Below are positions 9,201-17,977 of a stretch of 64,000 nucleotides of DNA, one piece after another. The notes beneath the pieces are model-generated. The model worked only from the letters and a program-made list of their open reading frames with translations. It did not search any database and was not told the origin of the DNA. The stretch comes from DATMER01 sp040349255 (GTDB lineage Bacteria > Acidobacteriota > Thermoanaerobaculia > Multivoradales > UBA5704), in assembly GCA_040349255.1 (NCBI GenBank), contig JBEQUE010000024.1:1-64000 (forward strand), written 5' to 3'. Position 1 is the first letter of the stretch, and every line of letters starts with the position of its first letter. The position numbers and the translations under genes were made by a program.

Positions 9201-9903
9201 GTCCGGCGAAGAGCGTGGTCCAGCTCGCCCCGCCGTCGGTGGACCTTTCGAAGCCGCTGTTTCCCGCAACGTAGACCGTATCCGGATCGGTCGGCGAAAC
9301 CAGCACCTGGGCCACCCGGCGCGAGAGGAGACCGGCGTGCTGCGTCCAGTCGCTGCCGGAGTTGGTCGAGGCGAACAGTCCGGCTCCCGCGAAGCCAGGA
9401 CCCCATCCGGGCGTCCACTCGCCGGTCGCTGCGTAGATGACGGTGGGGTCGGTGGGGGCGATGGCAAGGGCTCCCACCGCCAGCGACTCCTCGCCGTCCC
9501 AGAGCGGGTCCCAGGACTCGCCTCCGTCGACGCTCTTCCAGACGCCGCCGCTGGCGGATCCCGCGTAGACCGTCTGCGGGTCGGTCGGATGCACGGCCAG
9601 ACACTTGACGCGCCCGTTGACGTTGCGCGGCCCGATCGTCACCCAGGGCGATCCGGCTCCTGCGGGCTCTCCATAAGCAGCCAGGTGATCGGCTGTTTTC
9701 CGCTGGCGCAGGATCATCTCGCGTTTGCGGTCAAGACCGCGCCTGAGAATCCGCCCCATGACCTTGTCGTCCGCGCTGCGTCCGTTGAGCCACCACTGGT
9801 ACCGCCAGTCGAGCTTCCGCTGGCGCAGAGCGTAATCGAGCCGGCCGTCCGATTCGCGCGTTCCTTCGTACCCGCCACGGTTCGTGCCCTCGTTCTCGTG
9901 CAT
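6232..9903 (-). CDS. BNR/Asp-box beta-propeller protein
   Basis: 1223-aa protein. Residues from about 80 to 700 carry at least ten Asp-box (SxDGGxxW) repeats, for example SVDGGESW, STDGGASW, STDGGATW, TIDGGGSW and TVDGGASW, as in sialidase/sortilin-type propellers, each linked to phrases such as PTDPxTVYA. A second, beta-rich, CARDB-like half follows with no recognised catalytic motif. No classical signal peptide is visible at the chosen ATG (9903), which has a good GGAGGA site just upstream. A scaffold, surface-binding or unusual hydrolase role cannot be distinguished from sequence. Confidence 0.75.
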   Translation of the reverse strand: MHENEGTNRGGYEGTRESDGRLDYALRQRKLDWRYQWWLNGRSADDKVMGRILRRGLDRKREMILRQRKTADHLAAYGEPAGAGSPWVTIGPRNVNGRVKCLAVHPTDPQTVYAGSASGGVWKSVDGGESWDPLWDGEESLAVGALAIAPTDPTVIYAATGEWTPGWGPGFAGAGLFASTNSGSDWTQHAGLLSRRVAQVLVSPTDPDTVYVAGNSGFERSTDGGASWTTLFAGQISDAVIDSTDGDVIYINVCSSGIQKTTDGGGSWSLLSNGPTGADADWIRLAIGRTGAHGTGFVVAKRSGTLYTSTDGGATWTTLAGSHGSASYHAWCNLVAVAPDDENILLGGGVGLERTANGGGSWSAVAGLHSDHHRAVFSESSTSIVYSCNDGGVYRSADKGATFTKVSDGLIVTQFYDVFAWDTIGTVVGGGTQDNGTNYSSGGLTWQKLLGADGGYLVIHPADPRTMYAESQYLDIRKTIDGGGSWVGCTAGITGGNPFVGVITMDLNNPDTLFTGTQKVFRTTDGCATPWVESSQALGGTVTSLSVARSNSNRVYAATTGGMVIRSDDGGATSPWADKTAAPLPSRMCKDVVANDADEDRVLAVFGGSTGGAASNVFLSTDGGDTWTDISTNLPDVSANAAVFDPNDGNTFYVGTDLGVFRTVDGGASWEAFDNGIPNVVISDLTLDPEDQLLVAATFGRGMYKVSIAPGNVEPVVDLYLRDSILDTGERFPTPSGFPNPIDPADTVNHWESPDIKVEVQPYYVPDAVFDGVEFDTEVVHDDPYRGEVNRVYLQVHNRGYQTTTNVRVRVFFADASAGLPDLPNPLIPPDFDLSSTVDWQPVGPAQTIAELKPNRPVIVHWDFNVPAGAATHSCLLGVVSSDDDPITTTEVHAEPLHRNEKRVCLKNLHVIDSAGPRPEAQLVVLNFHNVRDADDFIDIIIRPEDFSQGVIGMLAPRLTFRDPERALHGVAVVPLREGELVGNWYAKPGDRNAPKRDDLWRQLDPAGLYEFDPVKTSELRGVMVPARGKLQAVFTVRGSHHVPYGRSQRFSVLQRQGGEVVGGSTFEVRLRRARALHPVSRIRVILEKVRILDDKDPCFKGAGEFHFDAVVAFNDDPCRRHFRRLPHCGYYEISDHEGRNEKVIDACIFDGFVAEKDRLTVSLWPVEEDCIDSDDRLERYLRTFSGPPETWPGSYAPFDESRVDPEASGDWLVWYRIESVRF

Positions 9904-9923
9904 TGCTGGATTCCTCCTTCGAG

Positions 9924-10517
9924 TTAGTGCCACCACAATCGGGCGAGCGAAACGGAGCCGAGCAGCAGACAGGAAGCGGCCGCCATGCGGCGCAGCAGCA
10001 GGCCCGGCAGGGCTTCGCGCAGTTTCGTGCCGAGGATCATCGCCACGGCCGCCTTGGTCAGCAGGGCCATCATGGCCCCGATCCAGACGGCCAGCGGGAG
10101 CTTGGATTGGGCGGTCAGGACGGCAGCCGCAATCTGGCCGGCATCCGCCCACTCGGAGAAAAAGATGGCGGCAAAGGAGATGGCGGCGGCACCGGGCCAG
10201 GGGCTCCGGCTCCGGCCGGACTCCGACGTCTCGGCCGCCCGGAAGAGGAGAAAGGCGGCGGTAGCGAAGAACGTCGCGGCGCTCAAAAGCGCCAGCCATG
10301 TCCCTGAAATGCGGGCCAGGCTCTGGCCCAGGAACACGGCGGCGAGCATCTTCAACGCGAAGGCAGCGCCGACACCCGCCATGACCTGCCACCTTCCGAA
10401 CCGCGTCGCCAGCGAAGCGATCGTGTAGATCGATTTGTCTCCGACGAGCTCGGCGACGAGGACCGTCCAGTACACCAGCAGCAGGACGCCGCCGAAGGAG
10501 AGTGTGGTGGCGCTCAT
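9924..10517 (-). CDS. GDT1/TMEM165 (UPF0016) family cation transporter
   Basis: 197-aa membrane protein with about six hydrophobic segments and the two family signatures: AELVGDKS (ExGDKS) near residue 24 and FSEWADAGQ (ExxDxxQ-like) in the second half. The family comprises Mn2+/Ca2+ exporters or antiporters of the inner membrane. The start at 10517 is chosen over an upstream in-frame start because AAGGAGG lies eight bases before it and the upstream extension is not membrane-like. It lies 20 bp upstream of the BNR-repeat gene and may be co-transcribed with it. Confidence 0.85.
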   Translation of the reverse strand: MSATTLSFGGVLLLVYWTVLVAELVGDKSIYTIASLATRFGRWQVMAGVGAAFALKMLAAVFLGQSLARISGTWLALLSAATFFATAAFLLFRAAETSESGRSRSPWPGAAAISFAAIFFSEWADAGQIAAAVLTAQSKLPLAVWIGAMMALLTKAAVAMILGTKLREALPGLLLRRMAAASCLLLGSVSLARLWWH

Positions 10518-10604
10518 GCGATGGGCCTCCTTGTGACGGAAGAACGAATCCGGCAGGGAAAGTCCCTCACACGGAGGAAATGCGCGCCCGTGACAGACCT
10601 GTTT

Positions 10605-10658
10605 GAAATCTGTGAGAATGCTTGAACCTGACAAGGCCTGACCAGGAGAACGACACCC
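10605..10658 (+). promoter_or_regulatory. Leader of the VWFA gene, related to 6043-6101
   Basis: The 5' leader contains ATCTGTGAGAAT, CTGACAAGGCCTGACCAGGAG and ACACCC immediately before the ATG. A similar block is present on the same strand at 6043-6101. CAGGAG serves as the ribosome binding site. A TTGAAA hexamer sits at about 10603, but no good -10 is obvious. Confidence 0.35.
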
Positions 10659-12311
10659 ATGACTCGATTTCGCCGCATCCTAGGAACCCTTTCGGCTCTC
10701 GCGGTCTCCGTGCCTCTCACGGCCCAGACGCCTGCCGAGCCGCCGCCCGTCTTCGGCGAGCAGATCGAGGTCCGGGTGGTGAACGTCGAGGTGGTGGTAA
10801 CGGACAGGGACGGCAACCGGGTGACGGGCCTCCAGCCGTCCGATTTCCGGCTGCGGGTGGACGGCAAGGAGATCCCGGTCGAGTTCTTCACCGAGGTGGT
10901 CGGCCGCCAGGCCGTGGCGCCGGCCGCGGGCGAGAGCCACGCCGCCGCCGGTCCGAACGTGGTGCCCGGCGAGGCGGTGGGGACCTGGTACCTGGTCTTC
11001 GTCGACGACTACTTCACCCAGACTCCCAACCGCAACGAGGTCCTCGAGCACCTCAAGGACCAGCTCGCCCGGCTCGGGCCGGACGACCGGATGGCCGTGG
11101 TCGCCTTCGACGGCGGCAGGCTGGACATGCTCTCCACCTGGAGCAACAACACCCGCGACCTCTCGCGCGCCTTCAGCGACGCCATGGCCCGGCCGGCTCG
11201 CGGCCCCCAGCGCACCACCGAGCTCGCGGACCTTCTCCACAACAAGAACATCGGCCACGTCGAGGCCGGAGGCCGCCTCGACGACGGCGGCGGCGACCCG
11301 CTGGCCGGCCGCGTGATGAACTCGGGCCTGAGCCTGCAGGAGAAGGCCTACGGCCTGACCCTGGCCCGGCAGTTGGAGGCCGAAGTGTCGGCCGTGGTGA
11401 GCGCCATGCGGGCGACCTCGGGAGTCCCGGGCCGCAAGGTGCTGCTCCTGCTCTCCGGCGGCTGGCCCTTCTCCATCCAGAGCTACCTGCGGGGTGCCGA
11501 GGACACCTCGATGTCCCGCGAGCTGCCCGAGGGCGAAAAGATCTACCGGCCGCTCAGCTCCGCCGCCAATCTCCTCGGCTACACGATCTACCCGGTCGAC
11601 GTTCCGGGCGTGCAGTCCGGGACCGGAGACTCCACCGACGTCGGCGGCTTGGGGGAGGGCCGCTATCGCGAGCAGGAGGTCGAGGGCGTCGTCACCTTCC
11701 TCGCCAAGGAGACCGGCGGCCGGCCGCTGCTCAACTCCCTGCGCGACAAGGCGCTCGACGTAGCCGAGGAGGACACCCGCTCCTATTACTGGCTCGGCTT
11801 CACGCCGACCTGGGAACGCAACGACAAGAGCCACAAGGTGGAGGCGGACGTGAGGCGTCCGGGCCTGACCGTGCGCTCGCGCAACAGCTTCCTCGACCTG
11901 TCGAAGCAGGCCTCGGTCTCCATGATGATGGAGAGCGCGCTGCTCTTCGGCAACCTGCCGGACGCGATCCAGATGCCGGTCAAGCTCGGCGTGGTCTCGA
12001 AGACCCGGGCCGGAGTCGAGATCCCGGTCACCCTGGCCCTGCCGGTCGCCGCCTTCACGGCCGTGCCGGTGGATGGCAAGTACCACGCGAAGCTGGAGCT
12101 GCGCGTGGCCGCGACCGACGATCAGGGTAACCGCTCGGAGATCCCGGTGATCCCGCTGGAGCTCGCCTCGGACAAGGAGCCGACGGCCGGCGGCTACGTG
12201 AAGTACGAGACCAAGGTCACGGTCCAGGGCAAGCCGAAGCACCTCGTGCTGGCGACCTACGACCCGCTGAGCGGCAAGGTGGCCACGAGCGAGGTGGACG
12301 TGCCACAGTAG
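10659..12311 (+). CDS. VWFA-related protein, acidobacterial type
   Basis: 550-aa exported protein matching the acidobacterial VWFA-related family (TIGR03436). An N-terminal signal peptide ends near LTAQ (residue 23). A beta-sandwich segment follows (VVNVEVVVTDRDG, then LQPSDFRLRVDG), and then a von Willebrand factor A-like domain beginning YLVFVDDYFT with a DDRMAVVAFDG strand. Such proteins are abundant in Acidobacteria, with unknown roles in surface adhesion or protein interaction. ATG at 10659 with CAGGAG upstream. It converges on the kinase gene with only 5 bp between stops. Confidence 0.85.
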   Translation: MTRFRRILGTLSALAVSVPLTAQTPAEPPPVFGEQIEVRVVNVEVVVTDRDGNRVTGLQPSDFRLRVDGKEIPVEFFTEVVGRQAVAPAAGESHAAAGPNVVPGEAVGTWYLVFVDDYFTQTPNRNEVLEHLKDQLARLGPDDRMAVVAFDGGRLDMLSTWSNNTRDLSRAFSDAMARPARGPQRTTELADLLHNKNIGHVEAGGRLDDGGGDPLAGRVMNSGLSLQEKAYGLTLARQLEAEVSAVVSAMRATSGVPGRKVLLLLSGGWPFSIQSYLRGAEDTSMSRELPEGEKIYRPLSSAANLLGYTIYPVDVPGVQSGTGDSTDVGGLGEGRYREQEVEGVVTFLAKETGGRPLLNSLRDKALDVAEEDTRSYYWLGFTPTWERNDKSHKVEADVRRPGLTVRSRNSFLDLSKQASVSMMMESALLFGNLPDAIQMPVKLGVVSKTRAGVEIPVTLALPVAAFTAVPVDGKYHAKLELRVAATDDQGNRSEIPVIPLELASDKEPTAGGYVKYETKVTVQGKPKHLVLATYDPLSGKVATSEVDVPQ

Positions 12312-12316
12312 GAGGA

Positions 12317-15118
12317 TCAGCCTCCGTTCCGGGCGAGCCAGGCGGACGCCTGAAGGCGCAGGGCTTCCGTGCGCGGGCTGCCTCCGGCCAGCTCCCGCAC
12401 CGCCTGCCGGGCCAGGGCGATCGCCTCGGGCGCGCGCCCCGGCTCCGTCCGGGCCAGGGCGCGGGCAAGGGCGAGCCGCAGACGGCCCGCGAGGGCCGGA
12501 TCGCTGGCCGGGTTGGCGAGCTTCAGGCCGGCCTCGGCGGCCTGGCGCGCGGTCTCCGCGGCCATGAAATCGCCGGCACCGAGCTCGGCCTCTGCGCGGG
12601 GCGCCAGGATCTGGACCGTTTCCAGCTTCACCGCGCCCGGCATCGCGGCGGCCTCCGCGAGGATGGCGCGGGCGCGCTCCGTCCGGCCGCGCGCGAGCTC
12701 GACCTCGCCCTCCAGGCGCAGCAACGTGATGAAGACCGGATGGCCCGGCGGCAGCGCTCCGGCCAGGCCCGCGCGGCAGCGCGCCACGCCGTCGGCCGCG
12801 GCGTCGGTCCGCAGCAACGCGAGCTCGGCGTCGGCCCGGGCGCACCACGCCTGCATGGCGAGATGGTGCTGTTCGCCATAGCCCTCCCGCACCAGCGCCA
12901 TCGCGCGGTCGAGCCGCTCGAGAGCCTCTCCGGGCCGGTCGAGGACGATGAGGATCTGGCCGGAGAGGACGAGCGGATACGCCATGTCCCGGTAGCGCGG
13001 CCCGTAATACCTCTCCTGGATGAGGACCGCGCGGCGGGTGAGACCCAGCGCCTCCTGGTAGAGGCCCGCGGAGGCGAGCTCCGAGGCCAGGTTGGTCAGG
13101 GGGCCGATCACGATCGGGCTGTCCGCGCCGAAGGCGTGCTCCCCGATCTCCAGGGCCCGGCGCAGGAGCGCCATCGCCGCCTCCGAACCGCCCTCCTGGC
13201 TCCCGACCGCCACGGCGAGGTCGTTCAGGATCTGCGGCAACCGGAGGCTCTCCCGTCCCCACAGCCGCTCCGCGAGCGTCAGGGCGCGGCGGTAGCGGCG
13301 GGCCGCCTCCCGGTTGTCGCCCTCGGCCAGCGCCGCGGCGCCGAGCGACCGCTGGACGCGGATCTCGACCTCCTCGTGGCCCGGCCCGAGCGCGGCGAGC
13401 CCCGACTCGGCGAGGTTCCGCCACAGCCGCGCGTCCTCGTAGCGGCCCTCGATCAGCCCGACGTCCTCCGCAAGCAGGCCGAACGTCCGGGCCTGGCCGA
13501 TCGGGTCCGCCGAGGCGACCGCGGCGCGCAGAGCGGCCTCCAGGTCGGCCTCGGCCCCCGGCAGCCCGCGGTCGACCCGGATGGCGGCGCGGATCTCGCG
13601 CGCCCGCAGGACGAGCGGCGCGTAGCCGAGGCGGCCGGCCTCCGTGACCAGACGGTCGACGCGGCCCACGTCCACGGCTCCCCCGGTCTCCATCAGGGTG
13701 AACTGCTCTTCCAGGCCGGCCCGCAGCGGCACGAGCGCGCGACGGGTCCGCGCGTCCGGCGCCGGAGCCTTCAGGTCGCGCAACGCCCGCAGGTCGGCGC
13801 AGCTCCCGAGGTCGGAGAGCCCCTGGACGCCCTTGACCGCCGATTCGAACGCGAGGCCCTCCCAAGTCCCGAGACGGGCGATCAGCGCGCGCAGCTCGCC
13901 CCGGCGCGCGTCCAGGCAGAGCCGTTGCCGGTCGCGCAGCAGCTCCGCTCCGCCCCGGAGAGCCTCCCTGTGACCGTCCTCGTCGATGGCGCGCCACCGC
14001 GCCGCGTAGGCGTCGATCTCGCTCTCGATCCGGGCCGCGACGGAGGCTCCGGACAACGGATCGGCGCGCAGGAAAACCTTTCGAATCCGCTGCCTGTGCG
14101 CCGCGTTCCAGACCCCCGCCAGGCGGTCCGGCGTCGGAGCGGCCGCCGGACGGTCCAGCGACACGATCAGGGCCGCCGCGGCGAGAGGCACGGAGAGCGC
14201 GGCCATCGCGGCAAGGAGCCGGCCGCGCGGCCGGCGCTGGAGCGCTTCGAGCCGGCCGAGCAGCTCGGACATCGTCGCGAATCGGCTTTCGGGCCGGACG
14301 TCGAGACCGCGCCGCAGCAGCGCGAGCAGCCGCCTCGGCACGCTCCTGCCGTCAAGCGGTGGCTCCAGGTCGCCCCGGCCCGCGCGTTCCAGAAAGAGAG
14401 CCGGGCTGTCCGCCGGGAACGGCGCGGTCCCGCAGAGCGCGCGATAGAGCGCGGCGCAGAAGCTGAACTGGTCGCTGCGCGGATCGACGGCCACTCCCGT
14501 GAGCCTCTCCGGCGCGAGGTAGGCCGGCGTGCCGCGCACCGCCTCGTCCGCCGCCTCGGAGCCCAGCGCCCGGGCCAGTCCGAAGTCGGTGATGAGCGCC
14601 TGCCCCGCCGGCGTCACCAGGACGTTGCGCGGCGAGAAATCGTGGTGGACGACGCCCGCCGCGTGCGCCGCGGCGAGGCCCCGTCCCGCCTGCACGAACA
14701 GGCGCAGCACGTCGCGCCAGCTCCGCTCTCCGAGCTGCAGCCACTCGTCGAGCGTCACTCCGTCGATCAGGTCCATGGCGAGGAACACGTCGTCGCCCCC
14801 GCCGCCGACACCGCCGACGTCGTGCACGGCGACGATGTTGGGATGGGACAGGCGGGCCATGGCCTGGGCCTCCCGGCGCAGCGCCTCGCGGGCCGCGGGA
14901 GAGCCGTTCTCCAGGCGGACCAGCTTCAGTGCGACCTTGCGGTCCAGCTCCGGATCGTACGCGGCGAAGACCACGCCCATTCCGCCGCTGCCCAGGCGGT
15001 GAAGGATCGCATAGCGTCCCAGGCGCCTTCCGCCCGCCGCCTCCTCCGCGGAGCCGGAGAGGCTCTCCTGGTCCCGGAGCTCCGGGATCGTCTGCGTCGC
15101 ATCGCACCAGCCCCTCAT
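12317..15118 (-). CDS. Membrane Ser/Thr protein kinase with TPR-rich C-terminus
   Basis: 933-aa Hanks-type kinase. The kinase domain spans about residues 36-295: glycine loop GSGGMGVV (43-50), VALK lysine 65, catalytic HHDFSPRN with Asp160 and Asn165 (HHD instead of HRD), and DFG 178-180. A hydrophobic membrane span follows near 310-330. The remaining 600 residues are helical, TPR-like repeats, presumably extracytoplasmic and sensory or protein-binding. It is divergent from an FHA-domain regulator starting 74 bp away. FHA domains bind phosphothreonine, so the two probably form a signalling pair (inference). Confidence 0.9.
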   Translation of the reverse strand: MRGWCDATQTIPELRDQESLSGSAEEAAGGRRLGRYAILHRLGSGGMGVVFAAYDPELDRKVALKLVRLENGSPAAREALRREAQAMARLSHPNIVAVHDVGGVGGGGDDVFLAMDLIDGVTLDEWLQLGERSWRDVLRLFVQAGRGLAAAHAAGVVHHDFSPRNVLVTPAGQALITDFGLARALGSEAADEAVRGTPAYLAPERLTGVAVDPRSDQFSFCAALYRALCGTAPFPADSPALFLERAGRGDLEPPLDGRSVPRRLLALLRRGLDVRPESRFATMSELLGRLEALQRRPRGRLLAAMAALSVPLAAAALIVSLDRPAAAPTPDRLAGVWNAAHRQRIRKVFLRADPLSGASVAARIESEIDAYAARWRAIDEDGHREALRGGAELLRDRQRLCLDARRGELRALIARLGTWEGLAFESAVKGVQGLSDLGSCADLRALRDLKAPAPDARTRRALVPLRAGLEEQFTLMETGGAVDVGRVDRLVTEAGRLGYAPLVLRAREIRAAIRVDRGLPGAEADLEAALRAAVASADPIGQARTFGLLAEDVGLIEGRYEDARLWRNLAESGLAALGPGHEEVEIRVQRSLGAAALAEGDNREAARRYRRALTLAERLWGRESLRLPQILNDLAVAVGSQEGGSEAAMALLRRALEIGEHAFGADSPIVIGPLTNLASELASAGLYQEALGLTRRAVLIQERYYGPRYRDMAYPLVLSGQILIVLDRPGEALERLDRAMALVREGYGEQHHLAMQAWCARADAELALLRTDAAADGVARCRAGLAGALPPGHPVFITLLRLEGEVELARGRTERARAILAEAAAMPGAVKLETVQILAPRAEAELGAGDFMAAETARQAAEAGLKLANPASDPALAGRLRLALARALARTEPGRAPEAIALARQAVRELAGGSPRTEALRLQASAWLARNGG

Positions 15119-15192
15119 GCACCCTCCCTTGAAATGGCTCCCATGCGCGAGTGTAGGATTCCGGGGAACCCTTTCGGCTCCAGCCAGAACCC
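15119..15192. promoter_or_regulatory. Divergent promoter region, kinase / FHA regulator
   Basis: 74 bp separate the kinase start (minus) and regulator start (plus). The kinase has GGAGGG immediately upstream of its ATG. No clear -35/-10 pair or sigma-54 GG-GC element was recognised. Shared control of the pair is likely from layout alone. Confidence 0.35.
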
Positions 15193-16578
15193 GTGGACGA
15201 TCCTCAACCCGACTCCCCCGCCTTCCGGCTTCTCGGCCATCTCGACGAAGTCGAGCTGAGCCTCGACCTCGCCGCCGGCGCCAACCCGGTCGGCAGCGAC
15301 CCTCCGGCCCGGCACGTGCTCCCTTTCGCCGGCGTCTCGCGGCGCCACGCCGTCCTCGTCGTCGAAGGCGACCGCGTGACCGTGATCGACCAGGGGAGCA
15401 AGAACGGCACGTTCCTCAACGGCGCCAAGGTGCGCCGAGCCGAGCTCTCGCCGGGCGACCGCCTCGCCTTCGGCCCGGTGGAATTCCGCCTCCGGCGGCT
15501 CGACGACTCGGCCGACCGGATCGCCATCGAGATCACCCCTCCCCTGGATCGATTTCCCGGTCCCACCGAGACCCTTACGGTCGAAACCCTGGCCGCGTTT
15601 CATCCCCTGCCAAGCCGGCCGGCCGGCGCGCGCCCCGCCTTCCCCGAAGGCCATGTGCCGGGCACCACGCCGGAGATGCGCGAGATCTACGCCCAGATCC
15701 AGGCCGTGGCGCGCTGGGACGTCTCCGTCCTGATCGTCGGCGAGACCGGCGCCGGCAAGGAGCCCCTGGCCCAAGCCGTCCATCTCTCGTCGCCGCGCGC
15801 CGGCCGGCCGTTCGTCGCGATCAACTGCGCCGCGATCCCCGCGGAGCTGCTCGAAGCCGAGCTGTTCGGGATCGGAGCGCGCGTCGCCACCGGCGTCGGT
15901 CCGCGCCGCGGACGGTTCCAGGAGGCCGACGGCGGAACCCTGTTCCTCGACGAGATTGGCGAGATGCCGCTCGACCTCCAGGCCAAGCTCCTGCGCGTGC
16001 TCCAGGAGCGCCTCGTCCGACCGCTCGGCGAGCCGCCGGTGGCGATCGACACGCGCATCGTGGCGGCCACCAACGTCGAGGTCTCCGCGCTCGTCGACAG
16101 CGGCCGGCTGCGCAGCGATCTCTACTTCCGGCTGGCGGGCCTGCTGCTGCGCGTGCCGCCCCTGCGCCGCCGCGCCCAGGATATCCCGCTGCTGGTGAAG
16201 GGCATGGTGGGCCGGTTCGCGTCCGAGATGAACAAGCCGGTGCGCGGCGTCACCGAGGGAGCCCTGCGCGCGCTCCTCGAAAACCCCTGGCCCGGCAACG
16301 TCCGCGAGCTCGAAAGCGTCCTGCGCCGCGCCGTGATCTTCTGCCCGTCGGGCGGCGCCATCGACCGGGCCCTCCTCGACCGCATCCAGCCTGCGTCCCC
16401 GCCTCCGCAAGGCTCCGGCCCGTCCGCGCCGCCGGCCTCGCTCGACCTGGAGACCCTCGAGCGCAACGCGATCCGCGAGGCCCTGGCGCGCACCGACGGC
16501 AACCAGGTCCAGGCCGCGAAGCTGCTCGGAATCACCCGTCACAGCCTGCGCCGGCGCCTCCAGGCCCTGGGCGACTGA
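15193..16578 (+). CDS. FHA-domain AAA+ transcriptional regulator (sigma-54-activator-like)
   Basis: 461 aa. The N-terminal FHA domain (about 12-102) has the conserved VSRRHA and SKNGTFLNG motifs for phosphothreonine binding. The AAA+ domain (about 155-390) has Walker A GETGAGKE (183-190) and Walker B GGTLFLDEIGE. A C-terminal Fis-type helix-turn-helix follows (LARTDGNQVQAAKLLGI). The L1 loop that should read GAFTGA instead reads RVATGV, one residue shorter and without the key Phe/Thr arrangement, so standard sigma-54 contact is doubtful. GTG start at 15193. Likely a phosphorylation-responsive regulator partnered with the divergent kinase. Confidence 0.87.
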   Translation: MDDPQPDSPAFRLLGHLDEVELSLDLAAGANPVGSDPPARHVLPFAGVSRRHAVLVVEGDRVTVIDQGSKNGTFLNGAKVRRAELSPGDRLAFGPVEFRLRRLDDSADRIAIEITPPLDRFPGPTETLTVETLAAFHPLPSRPAGARPAFPEGHVPGTTPEMREIYAQIQAVARWDVSVLIVGETGAGKEPLAQAVHLSSPRAGRPFVAINCAAIPAELLEAELFGIGARVATGVGPRRGRFQEADGGTLFLDEIGEMPLDLQAKLLRVLQERLVRPLGEPPVAIDTRIVAATNVEVSALVDSGRLRSDLYFRLAGLLLRVPPLRRRAQDIPLLVKGMVGRFASEMNKPVRGVTEGALRALLENPWPGNVRELESVLRRAVIFCPSGGAIDRALLDRIQPASPPPQGSGPSAPPASLDLETLERNAIREALARTDGNQVQAAKLLGITRHSLRRRLQALGD

Positions 16579-16784
16579 TCCTCCCGGGCGAAACCGCGCA
16601 TCCTGCTGCGCGACCTGCGCGCTTCCGCGCACCCCGCGCGCGGCCGCCGGACCGCACTTCCGATGTAAACCTTTTCACGAGAGAGACTTTCGAATCCGAG
16701 GACCGGGTGGCAGGCGGCCTGCAAAGGGCGCCTCCCCAACCGCACATCGGGGTGCGGCCCACGACAAAAGAAGGAGGTAGTTTC

Positions 16785-17900
16785 ATGAAGTCTCTCTTGA
16801 AGGCTCTGGGCATGCTGGCTTTCCTCGTTTCCGTCTCGACGTCCTCGGCGTTGGCCCAGACCGCGCCGTATGTGCGCACCATCATCGTGCCGTCGAACAG
16901 CACCGCGGCCGCCAACGGCACCGCCCTGCTCGCGGCGATCGCGGGCATCAGCCCGGCGCCGAGCTTCTCCACCCGCTGGCTCATCAAGCTGGAGCCCGGC
17001 ATCTACAACGTCGGCACCACGCCGGTCGTCCTCAGCCAGTACGTCGACATCGAGGGCTCCGGCGTGCTCCAGTCGATCATCCAGGGCGCGGTGATCCCCC
17101 CGTTCCCCTCCGTGATCGGCGGCCTCGTCCAGGGCGCCAGCAACTCCGAGATCCGCAACCTCACGGTCAACTGCGTCAGCACCAGCGGGACGACCACCGG
17201 CTGCCAGGCGGTCTCGCTCTACTCGGCCAACGCCCGCTTGAGCCAGGTCCGCATCCTGTGCCAGGGCACCGACACCGGCAGCCACTGGGGGATCCGCACC
17301 TATGACAGCAGCCCGATCCTCGACGACGTGGAGATCAACGTCTCGACGACGGGCACGAGCACGAACAACTACGGCATCGTCTACGGTGGCAGCTCCACGC
17401 TCAACGTCCTGCGCTCCAGCATCACCGTCTTCGGCGGGAGCGGCGACAACGTCGGCATCGTCATGCGCGACACCCCGCTTTGGAGCCTGATGCGCGACAG
17501 CTCGGTGACCGCGTATGGCGGCTTGAGGGCCTTCGGCGTCGGCTACATCAGCGCGGGCGGTTCGGCAGCCGTGTCGTTCGACAACGTCATCGTGTCGGCC
17601 CACTCGGCCTCCACCGCGACCGCCGGCATCGGCGTCCACAGCGGCGGCTTCCCGACCCCGGCGCTCTTCTTCCGGGCCGGGCGCATCTACAGCACGGGCT
17701 CCGGGATCGAGATCCTCGGCGCCGACATCACCACCGACCACACCGAGATCGAGTCCTACGGCAACGCCGTCCTGGGCACCAACATCAACGTCTCGTTCAC
17801 CCGCCTGCGCGGCACCGGCGTCACCACCGGCGCGACCTCCGCGGCCTGCGCCGCGAACGTCGACGCGGCCGGAGTCTTCCAGGCCAGCGCCTGCCCGTAG
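16785..17900 (+). CDS. Secreted right-handed beta-helix-like protein
   Basis: 371-aa protein with an N-terminal signal peptide ending near ALAQT (about residue 25), preceded by AAGGAGG eight bases before ATG 16785. The mature part is rich in Ser/Thr/Gly/Asn with repeated strand-turn phrases (SEIRNLTV, ARLSQVRI, PILDDVEI, STLNVLRSSI, FDNVIVSA) typical of pectate-lyase-like parallel beta-helices. No catalytic residues can be assigned. A 206-bp upstream gap after the regulator suggests its own promoter. Likely a surface or exported structural or polysaccharide-interacting protein. Confidence 0.75.
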   Translation: MKSLLKALGMLAFLVSVSTSSALAQTAPYVRTIIVPSNSTAAANGTALLAAIAGISPAPSFSTRWLIKLEPGIYNVGTTPVVLSQYVDIEGSGVLQSIIQGAVIPPFPSVIGGLVQGASNSEIRNLTVNCVSTSGTTTGCQAVSLYSANARLSQVRILCQGTDTGSHWGIRTYDSSPILDDVEINVSTTGTSTNNYGIVYGGSSTLNVLRSSITVFGGSGDNVGIVMRDTPLWSLMRDSSVTAYGGLRAFGVGYISAGGSAAVSFDNVIVSAHSASTATAGIGVHSGGFPTPALFFRAGRIYSTGSGIEILGADITTDHTEIESYGNAVLGTNINVSFTRLRGTGVTTGATSAACAANVDAAGVFQASACP

Positions 17901-17913
17901 AGATCAGCCACTC

Positions 17914-17951
17914 CGGACGGCGCCGCGCTCCCGGGCGCGGCGCCGGTCCGA
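17914..17951. terminator. Hairpin between convergent genes
   Basis: A strong GC stem of GGCGCCGCGC (17920-17929) and GCGCGGCGCC (17936-17945) with a 6-nt loop extends outward by CGGAC/GTCCG with one bulged base. It sits between the stops of the beta-helix gene (plus) and the hemoglobin gene (minus), as expected for a bidirectional terminator. There is no T run. Confidence 0.55.
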
Positions 17952-17977
17952 CTCCCAGGTCCGGCCGGTCCCCGGCC

